41,953 nucleotides of DNA from NCBI GenBank assembly GCA_023453665.1, contig JAEXTA010000247.1, positions 1 through 41,953 of the forward strand. Reading direction: 5' to 3'. The notes beneath the pieces were generated by a model. It ran no database searches. It was given only the letters and a program-made list of their open reading frames with translations, and was not told where the DNA came from. The DNA is from Bacteroidota bacterium (GTDB taxonomy: Bacteria; Bacteroidota; Ignavibacteria; Ignavibacteriales; Ignavibacteriaceae). The position numbers were made by a program, and so were the translations under genes. Positions 34,739-41,928 of the stretch are shown in pieces. Position 1 is the first letter of the stretch. Each line of letters begins with the position of its first letter.

Positions 34739-35707
34739 ATGAGACAAACTAAAAATACACCCATCCTGAAACACTTACAACCTGCTGACAAAGCGTCCAG
34801 GTTTGATGTCGAGTTGATTAAAGAACTCGAAAACCACTACAAGGAAACCGGTAAAAGCTGGAACACAATTTCAGATGAATTAAATATTTCACCTGCAGTT
34901 GTTAGTACCTGGAGAAAGAAAAATTATCCGGGCGATATCGAGAACATCAATGAAACCGTAAGAAGATACCTGATACTTCAGAGACGGAAAGCTTTAGCCC
35001 CTCAGGTTGATCTTGATTACGTAGAAACAAAGAACAACAGAACCATTCTTAAAGTACTTGAAACTGCGCACGTAGACGGTGTGATCGGTGCTATAATCGG
35101 TGACACAGGCACTTCAAAAACTACTTCGATCAGAGAATACATGAAGGATAATAATGTAATTCTGATTTCAGCAAACGGCACATACAAATTTCCTGTTGAA
35201 TACCTGAGAAGAATTCATACCCATTCATTAGTCGGAAAAGATGGTCAAGGCACAATGAATAAAATGTGCTTTGAGATCATCAATGAGCTGAAGAAAAAAG
35301 ATGCAATGATTGTTGTTGACCAGGCAGATTACTTAAACCTTCGTGCGATAGACATCTTCAGAACATTTAATGATGAAGCCGGAATCGGAATTGTATTCGT
35401 TGGACTTCCATCATTCCTGAGCAAACTGCAGGGCAACCAGCCGGAAGTAAGGCAGGTACGCGACAGAATAAAAGTACGTGTGGAATTGAAAGCATATACA
35501 TTCGAAGACTGCAAAGCAATCATTGACCGGAACTATCCCAACATAAACGGATATGTAAAAGACTTTTATGAACAGTCCCTGGGAAGTATTCGGATTCTTT
35601 CATCACTGGTTTACAATGTAAAAAAGATGGTTGCCTCAGGTGAAAAGTTAGATAAAGATACCATCAGCAAAGCAGCCAAGATGCTTGAGAGAAGAGCAGT
35701 TCTATGA
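34739..35707 (+). CDS. Mu B-type transposition ATPase
   Basis: 322 residues, near Mu B (312). It has an N-terminal HTH ('SWNTISDELNISPAVVSTWRKK') as in MuB, then an AAA+ core with Walker A 'GDTGTSKTTS' near residue 120 and Walker B 'AMIVVDQADYLN' near 193, then 'GIVFVGLPSFL' (sensor 1) and a C-terminal helical domain. MuB polymerises on DNA in an ATP-dependent way, selects targets and activates MuA. Two positions are odd: Ser replaces Gly before the Walker A Lys, and Gln replaces the Walker B Glu. AGGGAG precedes the start. Confidence 0.88.
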   Translation: MRQTKNTPILKHLQPADKASRFDVELIKELENHYKETGKSWNTISDELNISPAVVSTWRKKNYPGDIENINETVRRYLILQRRKALAPQVDLDYVETKNNRTILKVLETAHVDGVIGAIIGDTGTSKTTSIREYMKDNNVILISANGTYKFPVEYLRRIHTHSLVGKDGQGTMNKMCFEIINELKKKDAMIVVDQADYLNLRAIDIFRTFNDEAGIGIVFVGLPSFLSKLQGNQPEVRQVRDRIKVRVELKAYTFEDCKAIIDRNYPNINGYVKDFYEQSLGSIRILSSLVYNVKKMVASGEKLDKDTISKAAKMLERRAVL

Positions 35708-35928
35708 AACGAATGACTGCAATTACTGTTGAGCTTTGTTATCACTTATTCCCGGAATCCAAGACCGATATTGAAGCAATTGAGAATTGCAAAAAAATGT
35801 ACGAACGAACAATTGAATTGAAGTCTATAACCGGAATTGATTCAACAAAAGATATAGAGATGCACTCAACACTTGAGTTAATGCGACTTGAGTTGGTAAA
35901 TGAAGAAAAGAAAGGAATTAAAAAATGA
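35704..35928 (+). CDS. Small phage early protein, unknown
   Basis: 74 residues, largely helical and charged ('KTDIEAIENCKKMYERTIELKS'). It overlaps the MuB-like stop by four bases (ATGA), which implies coupled translation. No family is recognised. Confidence 0.6.
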   Translation: MKRMTAITVELCYHLFPESKTDIEAIENCKKMYERTIELKSITGIDSTKDIEMHSTLELMRLELVNEEKKGIKK

Positions 35929-36236
35929 ATCTTGAATCAGGACTTGAAGCCAGGCAGAAAGAAATTACTGACCTGGAGAATGAAATAAAACAAATTCAAA
36001 AGGATGCTGAGACTATGCTTGAGACAGTTCATAAGTATCAGCGATTAAAAGAACAGGAATCAGATCTGAAAAAATTAAAACGTAAAAAAGAAAACGACTT
36101 AAAGATAGTAGTCAGTTTCTTTGCGGATACAGAGTCGCATTACCTTGATAACATTCACCCGCTCTTCAAAGGTAATCAAGATTTGAATAAGAGAGAAGAA
36201 ATTAGTGTTGAGCCTGAGGTGGTGAATGAATCATAA
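35925..36236 (+). CDS. Small coiled-coil phage early protein
   Basis: 103 residues. From about 5 to 65 it is a charged heptad-like coiled coil ('EITDLENEIKQIQKDAETML', 'EQESDLKKLKRKKENDLK'). It starts by a four-base overlap with the previous gene and overlaps the next by 11 bases. Its role is unknown. Confidence 0.6.
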   Translation: MNLESGLEARQKEITDLENEIKQIQKDAETMLETVHKYQRLKEQESDLKKLKRKKENDLKIVVSFFADTESHYLDNIHPLFKGNQDLNKREEISVEPEVVNES

Positions 36237-36612
36237 TAACCTGAAGGTTGCTGTGAGCGATCACGCTGTTGACAGGTTGTTTGAACGTGTGATCAATCCG
36301 GAATTTGTTAATCACGCAAATGAATGTGATAGAAGAGAGTATGCTGAAACAGTGATCAGGGAAATGTTTAAGGACTCCTATTATCTGAGTGATGCAAATG
36401 GTTTTGTTCGCTTCCGTGCTTATGAATACAAAGTAGATCTACTTGTTTCTAACAAAGTGATCATCACAATCATTCCGGTGAGCGACAGGAAATCGAGAAG
36501 GGATAAAAAGAAGGAGAAGGCTGAAGCTGAGACTAAGGATCGCATCACACTTCGATCCCTCGACAAGCTCGGGATAAACTCTGCTCAGTGTGACAAAGGA
36601 GATGGAGTATGA
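36226..36612 (+). CDS. Phage early protein, unknown
   Basis: 128 residues. 'LKVAVSDHAVDRLFERV' at the start and 'GFVRFRAYEYKVDLLVSNKVIITIIPVSD' look like a small alpha/beta domain of the kind found in BrnT/RelE-like or DUF4258 proteins ('HAxxRxxER' near the start), but the match is weak. A basic, Lys/Glu-rich tail follows. It overlaps both neighbours. Confidence 0.5.
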   Translation: MNHNNLKVAVSDHAVDRLFERVINPEFVNHANECDRREYAETVIREMFKDSYYLSDANGFVRFRAYEYKVDLLVSNKVIITIIPVSDRKSRRDKKKEKAEAETKDRITLRSLDKLGINSAQCDKGDGV

Positions 36613-36731
36613 AAAAGTTATTTGAATTCATCAACAGCTTCTTCCAGGAATACATTGAATCATTCCCGGAAGACAAACGAGATCTTGCACAGGCAGATCT
36701 GGCAATCACTTTAATAAAAATGTGTTTATGA
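36609..36731 (+). CDS. Very small phage protein (40 aa)
   Basis: An ATG overlaps the previous stop (ATGA) and the reading frame ends by overlapping the next start. It encodes 40 residues, starting MKKLFEFINSFF, with acidic middle and a hydrophobic end. Support comes from the precise overlaps on both sides and from filling the only gap in this gene run. Confidence 0.45.
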   Translation: MKKLFEFINSFFQEYIESFPEDKRDLAQADLAITLIKMCL

Positions 36732-36943
36732 CTCCTGCAGAAGAAGTAGAATTAAAAAATAAAAAGGCAAGCATTCGAAGAGTGGAGTGGCTTTCGGAAA
36801 AGGTGAATCTATACAGCAAAGAAGTGATTGCCGGTTTCCTGGTGCGGATACTGGCTGACAATTTTCAGGGGCAGTACAAAAATATTTTTAGTGAAATGGA
36901 TTTAGTACAAGAAGAATTAAAGGCTGAGGCGGAAGGAAATTGA
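36728..36943 (+). CDS. Small phage protein, unknown
   Basis: 71 residues from the ATG at 36728, which overlaps the preceding TGA; a GTG two codons earlier is possible. Helical, with 'VEWLSEKVNLYSKEVIAGFL' central. No family is recognised. Confidence 0.5.
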   Translation: MTPAEEVELKNKKASIRRVEWLSEKVNLYSKEVIAGFLVRILADNFQGQYKNIFSEMDLVQEELKAEAEGN

Positions 36944-37165
36944 ATGGAAGATTTTAAAGTAACAATTCCGGGATATGCAATTGTGCTTGATGAAGCGCAG
37001 ACTAAATATAAGGGCTTCAATACAGTTACTTGTTTAGCTGAGTATATAGAATTGCAGAATGCAATCGAGCATCAGCAGCATAATTTATCAATGAGTTATG
37101 AAGCAGCTGCAAGAAAAAAAGTAGCAATTGAATTATACCACATCTATTCAACAAGGTTGAACTAA
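36944..37165 (+). CDS. Small phage protein, unknown
   Basis: 73 residues, beginning directly after the previous stop (TGAATG) and ending one base into the next gene. 'EDFKVTIPGYAIVLDEAQTK' then a helical half. No family is recognised. Confidence 0.5.
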   Translation: MEDFKVTIPGYAIVLDEAQTKYKGFNTVTCLAEYIELQNAIEHQQHNLSMSYEAAARKKVAIELYHIYSTRLN

Positions 37166-37596
37166 TGACCTGGCAGCCGAACACAGATAAGAGTGAGATG
37201 ATTAAGAAACACGGCATTACGTGGAATCTTCCTCTTTTTGATTCTGCTCCTGCATTACAACTACCGGACTGGATATGGAGCGGCAGCGGAGTTAAGGCTG
37301 AAGTGTTCGAACAGCTGAAAAATAAATTTAACCAGGATGCAATCGAATATTTAAAAGCAATTGTATCACTAGGTGGTAAAGCAACGGATCACGAAGTAAA
37401 AGAAAAAATTAATTCAGAAAGATTCCCGCTTCATATAGTTGCCGCAAGAAGAAATCATTGGTGTGGTCATCCCTATTACATCATTCAGTCATTTCCGGAT
37501 CAGAAAAAGAAAGGACCGCATGGAGTGAGCAACACAATATGGTTCGTGAATTTTCAAAACTTATACAAAATCATAAACGAGGTACACAATGGCTAA
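37165..37596 (+). CDS. Phage protein, unknown
   Basis: 143 residues. A central region ('DAIEYLKAIVSLGGKATDHEVKEKI') is compatible with a winged-helix; the end is aromatic-rich ('NHWCGHPYYIIQSF'). It sits directly before gam and overlaps it by eight bases. I do not recognise a family. Confidence 0.5.
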   Translation: MTWQPNTDKSEMIKKHGITWNLPLFDSAPALQLPDWIWSGSGVKAEVFEQLKNKFNQDAIEYLKAIVSLGGKATDHEVKEKINSERFPLHIVAARRNHWCGHPYYIIQSFPDQKKKGPHGVSNTIWFVNFQNLYKIINEVHNG

Positions 37597-38152
37597 AGAG
37601 AAAATGAAAAGCACGTTAACAAGTTATGAAGATGTTGATAAGCAGCTTTATGAACTTGCAAAATTGGAAGCGTTCTTATCGGAACAGGAAGCAGATATGA
37701 ACAGAGAGCTTCAGGAGATTGAAAAAAAATATTTGAAGGCAACAAGAACTTCTATTGAAAAAAAGAATTCAATCATGGTGAACATAGATTTGTTTGCCCA
37801 GGAACACAAAAAAGATTTCACGGATAAGAAAAGAACAATGAAGCTTACTTACGGAAGCATATCATTCAGAAAAGGAACCGGCGCTGTTGTACTGCTTAAG
37901 AAAGTGAAAGATGGAATGAAGCTGGCAGCAATAAGTCTTCAGAATATGTTCGGAAGCAGGTTTATTCGATTGGTTCCTGAGGTAAATAAAGAAAGTCTGC
38001 AGGAAGCTTACAACAATGGCAGCATTGATGAAATAGAACTTGCAGCTGTTAACCTGAGAATTGAAAAATCAGAGAAGGCAAATGTCAAGATCAACTGGAA
38101 GGCTCTTGAGAAAGAAGGATTAAAATTAGTTGATGTGAAGAAAGCTGTGTGA
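37589..38152 (+). CDS. gam: Host-nuclease inhibitor Gam
   Basis: 187 residues (Mu Gam has 174). The long N-terminal coiled coil, the central 'RTMKLTYGSISFRKGTG' and the C-terminal helical part match the Phage_Mu_Gam family. Gam binds double-strand DNA ends like Ku and protects phage DNA from RecBCD-type exonucleases. Its position after the MuA and MuB genes and before a GemA-like gene agrees with transposable phages. Confidence 0.88.
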   Translation: MAKEKMKSTLTSYEDVDKQLYELAKLEAFLSEQEADMNRELQEIEKKYLKATRTSIEKKNSIMVNIDLFAQEHKKDFTDKKRTMKLTYGSISFRKGTGAVVLLKKVKDGMKLAAISLQNMFGSRFIRLVPEVNKESLQEAYNNGSIDEIELAAVNLRIEKSEKANVKINWKALEKEGLKLVDVKKAV

Positions 38153-38775
38153 GACTAATGATGAAAAAATTAGAAGGAGTTGAAGCATATCCATTGTCAT
38201 GGCCGGTTGGTTATAAACAAACTACCAGACCGGTGCGATCACAATTTCAAAAAACATTTGCGGCTGCAAGAGATGAAGTGCTTGAAGAGTTAAGAAAAAT
38301 GAAAGCAAGGAATGTCGTTATTTCCTCAAATGTTCCTCTCCGGAGAGACGGACTGCCTTATTCCAATTATACGTTGCGTGATGATGAAAGAGGCATTGCT
38401 GTTTATTTCGAATGGAATGATGATCAGTATGTATTAGCCTGTGATAAGTGGAACGACATAGGCGGTAATATGCAGGCAATTAATAAATCCATTGAAGCTA
38501 TTCGCGGCCTGGATCGATGGGGAGTTTCTGAAATGTTAAAAAGAGCATTCACCGGATTTAAAGCACTGCCTGAAAATGCGGGACCAAGTTCACAAGCCTG
38601 GTGGGAAGTGCTTAACGTAAAACCTGATTCAGGTTTTGCCGAAGTTGAAACGCAATACAGAAAACTTGCAAAACTTTATCATCCAGACACAGGTGATGAT
38701 ACCGGAAGAATCTATTCAGTAAACGCTGCGTGGAATGAAGCCAGAAAACATTTTGAATTGAATGGTGAATGCTGA
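38149..38775 (+). CDS. J-domain (DnaJ-like) phage protein
   Basis: 208 residues from GTG, which overlaps the Gam stop (GTGA); ATG at 38158 is an alternative. The C-terminal ~60 residues are a J domain: 'AWWEVLNVKPDSGFAEVETQYRKLAKLYHPDTG' with HPD at 178-180 (pattern split). The N-terminal part ('YPLSWPVGYKQT', 'VVISSNVPLRRDGLPY', 'GIAVYFEWN') is a domain often joined to J domains on mobile elements. J domains stimulate DnaK. A role in opening transposition or replication complexes is inferred. Confidence 0.8.
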   Translation: MRLMMKKLEGVEAYPLSWPVGYKQTTRPVRSQFQKTFAAARDEVLEELRKMKARNVVISSNVPLRRDGLPYSNYTLRDDERGIAVYFEWNDDQYVLACDKWNDIGGNMQAINKSIEAIRGLDRWGVSEMLKRAFTGFKALPENAGPSSQAWWEVLNVKPDSGFAEVETQYRKLAKLYHPDTGDDTGRIYSVNAAWNEARKHFELNGEC

Positions 38776-38984
38776 TGAATAAGAAGATCTGTGAATGTGG
38801 AAAGGTGATGAGATTTGTGAAAACTAAGAATAACCAAACGATGCCAGTTAATGAGGATAGCCTTCATCCTGATGAATTGAGTGCGCTGGATAACGGTATG
38901 GATGTGGACTATGATCCAACCAGGCATGTAAGTCATTTTATTGATTGTCCGGAAGCGAAGAAATTCAGAAGAAGGAAAAAATAA
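38775..38984 (+). CDS. Small zinc-ribbon-like phage protein
   Basis: 69 residues from the ATG overlapping the previous stop (TGATG); an ATG at 38769 is equally possible. 'KICECGKVMRF' and a later 'HFIDCPEAKKFRRRKK' offer Cys/His ligands, with an acidic middle and basic end. It may bind nucleic acid. Confidence 0.5.
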   Translation: MNKKICECGKVMRFVKTKNNQTMPVNEDSLHPDELSALDNGMDVDYDPTRHVSHFIDCPEAKKFRRRKK

Positions 38985-39394
38985 TGGCAGACAGAAATCA
39001 GTTAGCGAAGATAGATATAGCTAAGAAGGAATTGAAAATTTCAGAGGCTAATTACCGTGAAGCTCTCTCCGGGTTCGGTGTTAAATCATCAAAGGATTTG
39101 AGTTACCAGGATGCAGATATTTTTATTGAAGCTTTGAAGAAGATCGGGTTTAAACCAAAGCCATCGACAAAAGAAGTTCCGATTAAAATTACTGTACCGG
39201 AAAACAGACCAAGAGAATTTGCAACGCAGATACAAATAAATATGCTTGCCGGTATGTGGGTGCAGCACTCGAGAGAAAAAACAAAAGAGAGCTTTATAAA
39301 ATTTGTTTTAAGGATAACCGAGATCAATGCAATTGAGTGGCTGCAGAAAGATCAGGTTCAGAAAGTTAAAAAAGCAATTGAGGAGTTGAAGTGA
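38984..39394 (+). CDS. GemA-like (Mu gp16, DUF1018) regulatory protein
   Basis: 136 residues from the ATG overlapping the previous TAA (TAATG). 'LAKIDIAKKELKISEANYREAL', 'GVKSSKDLSYQDADIFIEALKKIG', 'ATQIQINMLAGMW' and 'INAIEWLQKDQVQKVKKAIEEL' follow the pattern of the GemA/DUF1018 family. In Mu, GemA alters host supercoiling and gene expression. The gene lies where Mu-like phages carry it, before the Mor-like activator. Confidence 0.75.
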   Translation: MADRNQLAKIDIAKKELKISEANYREALSGFGVKSSKDLSYQDADIFIEALKKIGFKPKPSTKEVPIKITVPENRPREFATQIQINMLAGMWVQHSREKTKESFIKFVLRITEINAIEWLQKDQVQKVKKAIEELK

Positions 39395-39624
39395 TGAACA
39401 CAGCAATTAAATCACATTGGCGGTTAGCGTGGAGAGCATTTGTTAAAGCACTGAAGGTTACTCTTCAGACTTTATCCGCAGCCGTACGTGCGCGGTATTA
39501 TTCAGTAAGGATTTCTGAGAAGCTGCAGGAAGACAGGAGAAATCTTATAGCTGCGGAACAGGAAGTTTTAATGGGTGATGGAACATGGGTGATGGTTGAT
39601 GGAAAAATAAAAAAGGAATTTTAA
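39394..39624 (+). CDS. Small basic phage protein, unknown
   Basis: 76 residues from ATG in TGATG; a GTG one codon earlier is possible. The N-terminal half is basic and helical ('WRLAWRAFVKALKVTLQTL'). The end 'GDGTWVMVDGKIKKEF' comes from a small GTGATGG-type repeat. No family is recognised. Confidence 0.5.
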   Translation: MNTAIKSHWRLAWRAFVKALKVTLQTLSAAVRARYYSVRISEKLQEDRRNLIAAEQEVLMGDGTWVMVDGKIKKEF

Positions 39625-39984
39625 GTGGACAGACTGAACTGGGTTTATGAAATAAAGGATTATGAAAAGCACATCGAACAGCTTGTAGCTGATAATGATG
39701 ATATGGCTTTGCTTTATGAAATTCTGAAAAGGAAATCCGGTTCAGAGGCTTTTGTGAATATCGTTTCAACATTCCTTAAAACCAATATAAAGATTATTGA
39801 AAAGCCGTTTAATGATCTTAAAAAAATCTATGTACTGCAAAATAAAAATGAACCGGTAAGTAAACTTGCACGTAAGCTTGATGTTGATGAAAGAACAATT
39901 TATTCCTGGTTAAGTGAAATGGGAATAAAGAGAAATGCAGGAACTAAAGATGGTGCAACTATTGAAATGTTCGAAGAGGAATGA
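39625..39984 (+). CDS. Mor/C-type middle transcription activator
   Basis: 119 residues from a GTG directly after the previous stop. The helical N-terminal dimerisation part is followed by an HTH, 'NEPVSKLARKLDVDERTIYSWLSEMGI', as in the Mor/C family. In Mu, Mor turns on middle transcription at the end of the early operon. The position, late in the early operon after the GemA-like gene, agrees. The strand-forming middle of Mor is less clear, so a generic HTH regulator remains possible. Confidence 0.6.
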   Translation: MDRLNWVYEIKDYEKHIEQLVADNDDMALLYEILKRKSGSEAFVNIVSTFLKTNIKIIEKPFNDLKKIYVLQNKNEPVSKLARKLDVDERTIYSWLSEMGIKRNAGTKDGATIEMFEEE

Positions 39985-40041
39985 AGGCAAGTAGGCAGTC
40001 TTCAGTAGGCAGTAGGCAAAGAAGAAAGGAAATAGAAATAA
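39985..40041 (+). repeat. AGTAGGCAGTAGGCA-type tandem repeat in a phage intergenic gap
   Basis: The 57-base gap holds AAGTAGGCAGTC, then CAGTAGGC and AGTAGGCAAAGAAGAAA (40011-40027). The last 17 bases equal 32833-32849 within the transposase gene. The gap is the largest in this part of the operon and also carries the ribosome site of the next gene. Confidence 0.65.
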
Positions 40042-40293
40042 ATGAGTTATGAATTAAATACAGATAACGAGGATGTACGATATAAAATTCTCCTTAGCAG
40101 TATTGATGAACTGAAAAAAGATTTTAATAAGTATGTAGAGCTGCAGGAAATTGAGGTCATTGATTTTTCAATGCACGCTTTTGAAATCAAGTGCGGCCTC
40201 GGCTGGCGATGGATTCCTAATAGTGTTATGAAGAAAAAAGACAACAAGGTTTTCATTCCCAAATGGTTTTTAAATGTTAAAGGGAAGTTGTGA
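40042..40293 (+). CDS. Small phage protein, unknown
   Basis: 83 residues. The N-terminal half is helical and acidic, the end 'KCGLGWRWIPNSVMKKKDNKVFIPKWFL' is aromatic and basic. GAAAGGA precedes the ATG. No family is recognised. Confidence 0.5.
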   Translation: MSYELNTDNEDVRYKILLSSIDELKKDFNKYVELQEIEVIDFSMHAFEIKCGLGWRWIPNSVMKKKDNKVFIPKWFLNVKGKL

Positions 40294-40403
40294 TGAAAAA
40301 ATTTATTCAACGAACTATATGTTTTTTAATAGGACATAAGAGCAGCTGGTCTGTGGATGATGCTGATGATAACTGCCGTAGATGTGGAAAGGAATTAAAA
40401 TAA
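40293..40403 (+). CDS. Mini zinc-binding phage protein (DUF1660-like, 36 aa)
   Basis: 36 residues, coupled to both neighbours (TGATG before, TAATG after). 'CFLIGHKSS' and 'NCRRCGKELK' give a C-x(4)-H and a CxxC pair, as in the tiny prophage proteins of the DUF1660 type. Its function is unknown. Confidence 0.6.
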   Translation: MKKFIQRTICFLIGHKSSWSVDDADDNCRRCGKELK

Positions 40404-40618
40404 TGTTTGCACAAATTTATACAGGCTGTGATTGCGGTGAAACCTGGCGCGTTGAAATGCACACTGACATCGACATCGATAATGATGAAATAATTGAATA
40501 CCCATTTTGCACAGTATGCGGAAAAACAATGTTAACAGAAAAAACAGAGAATGGTGTACCGTGTTATCATGTACTGACTCCGGAAGAGGCCTTTGTTGAG
40601 TTTGGGGATTTTTTATGA
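40403..40618 (+). CDS. Small zinc-ribbon phage protein
   Basis: 71 residues from the ATG overlapping the preceding TAA; a longer start at 40382 would overlap the gene before it. 'CDCGETW' and 'CTVCGKTM' are two Cys pairs framing an acidic loop, as in a zinc ribbon. No family is recognised. Confidence 0.55.
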   Translation: MFAQIYTGCDCGETWRVEMHTDIDIDNDEIIEYPFCTVCGKTMLTEKTENGVPCYHVLTPEEAFVEFGDFL

Positions 40619-40836
40619 AAATAATTTTGTGTGATTTGTGCGGTTCTGAAATACCTGTTGAGTCCAATAATGTAATGATAACCATACGCTCGTCTGATTT
40701 TGATTATGACTCTTTTGAAAGAGATTACTGTGATAATTGTAATGCTGATCATAATGCTGTAATAAAAGATGTTCAGAAACATTTTAACGATATGATTCAA
40801 ACACCAAAAAAATCTAAGGGAGAAAGTGATGAGTAA
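40615..40836 (+). CDS. Small zinc-binding phage protein
   Basis: 73 residues, overlapping the previous gene by four bases. 'ILCDLCGSEIPV' and 'DYCDNCNADH' are two CxxC knuckles. The tail is charged. Its style resembles DksA/TraR-like or ribbon mini-proteins, without a firm match. Confidence 0.55.
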   Translation: MKIILCDLCGSEIPVESNNVMITIRSSDFDYDSFERDYCDNCNADHNAVIKDVQKHFNDMIQTPKKSKGESDE

Positions 40837-40924
40837 AGAGTTAAAAGCTTTGTTAATAATCCTCGCGGTGATTTTGTTATTAATGGCTGTGTGCCTGCCT
40901 GCAGTGTTGAGTGAGTTGCGATGA
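40829..40924 (+). CDS. Single-helix membrane peptide (31 aa)
   Basis: MSKELKALLIILAVILLL begins a 31-residue peptide, one transmembrane helix with a positive start, embedded by overlaps on both sides (eight bases into the previous gene, ATGA with the next). It may modify the host membrane; no specific role is seen. Confidence 0.5.
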   Translation: MSKELKALLIILAVILLLMAVCLPAVLSELR

Positions 40925-41166
40925 AAAGAGGAACATTAAAACACGCTTATGATGCTGACGGAAAGAAGATCTGTTTAGACAAAGGGACTTTCCTTAGCAA
41001 CCTGGGTAACCGAAGCATCACATTAAATAAAGCCGTTACAAGATTAGAGCTGATACAGAAGGATGATCCGTCATTTAATTACCGGGATAGCTGGGAGTTA
41101 AGATCGGGTCTTGATGCAATAAAAAGAGCTGTTGAGAGATTGAAAAAAGTCGGGGTTAAAGATTAA
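40921..41166 (+). CDS. Small phage protein, unknown
   Basis: 81 residues, basic, helical C-terminal half ('SGLDAIKRAVERLKKVG'). It overlaps the membrane peptide by four bases and abuts the methyltransferase gene. No family is recognised. Confidence 0.5.
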   Translation: MKRGTLKHAYDADGKKICLDKGTFLSNLGNRSITLNKAVTRLELIQKDDPSFNYRDSWELRSGLDAIKRAVERLKKVGVKD

Positions 41167-41703
41167 ATGAATAATGCTTTAAGACTTCACGAAGATATTC
41201 AATTCCAGACACCGTACTTTGTTGCAAAATATATGGCTTCACTAATTCCCGATCGAACAAAAACTATACTTGAACCAACACCGGGTATTGGTAATCTTAT
41301 CGCGGCAATACAGGAAGTTCGATCGGACATTTCTATTACAGCTCCAGACGATTTTTTCTTGCTTCCAAAACAAAGATTTGACTGCATTGTAATGAATCCC
41401 CCTTTCACATCTAAAAGTGCTGACTTAAGCAATGCACCGGAAGATGCAAAACAAATGGGGATGAGGCTTGGTTATCATATACTTCTTAAATGTATGGAGA
41501 TGAGTGATTATATAATTGCGTTGATGCCGTGGTTTACAATAGCGGACAGTGATTTGAGACTCAAAGTAATTAAGGAGTTTGGTTTGAAATCGGTTACTCC
41601 GCTGCTTAGAAAAACTTTTAGATACGCACGAATTCAAACTTGTGTTATTGAAATGGAAAAAGGATTTAAGGGTCAAACAATTTTGAGAACGGAATTTCAT
41701 TAA
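41167..41703 (+). CDS. Phage orphan N6-adenine DNA methyltransferase
   Basis: 178 residues. Motif I is 'TILEPTPGIGNLIAAI' and catalytic motif IV is 'FDCIVMNPPFTS'. 'HEDIQFQTPYFVAKYMASLI' before motif I is typical of small phage adenine methyltransferases. No nuclease accompanies it. It may protect phage DNA from host restriction or act in regulation. It starts immediately after the previous stop. Confidence 0.82.
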   Translation: MNNALRLHEDIQFQTPYFVAKYMASLIPDRTKTILEPTPGIGNLIAAIQEVRSDISITAPDDFFLLPKQRFDCIVMNPPFTSKSADLSNAPEDAKQMGMRLGYHILLKCMEMSDYIIALMPWFTIADSDLRLKVIKEFGLKSVTPLLRKTFRYARIQTCVIEMEKGFKGQTILRTEFH

Positions 41704-41928
41704 ATGATTAATGAAAACTACACATACCGACTTGGCAAAGAGCTGACAAATAAAACAGGAGTTATGTGGTGTGAAGAGTGTAATGAAAATCCGAAGGATA
41801 AAATATTCAGAGTTCATTACAGGGGAAAAGAACAAAGAGGCAACAGAGAAATTATAATTGACGGCACAATCTGGATGTGCAGCAGTTGTGTAGATCGTGA
41901 AATAAAAAATGTAAGGAGTGAAAGATGA
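41704..41928 (+). CDS. Small zinc-ribbon phage protein
   Basis: 74 residues. 'WCEECNENP' and 'WMCSSCVDREIK' form two CxxC pairs around a beta hairpin, a probable zinc ribbon. It starts directly after the methyltransferase stop. No family is recognised. Confidence 0.55.
   Translation: MINENYTYRLGKELTNKTGVMWCEECNENPKDKIFRVHYRGKEQRGNREIIIDGTIWMCSSCVDREIKNVRSER

Noticed and set aside
35329..35523. Leftward frame inside the MuB-like gene
   Set aside because: Antisense to a clear ATPase with low-complexity translation; no support.
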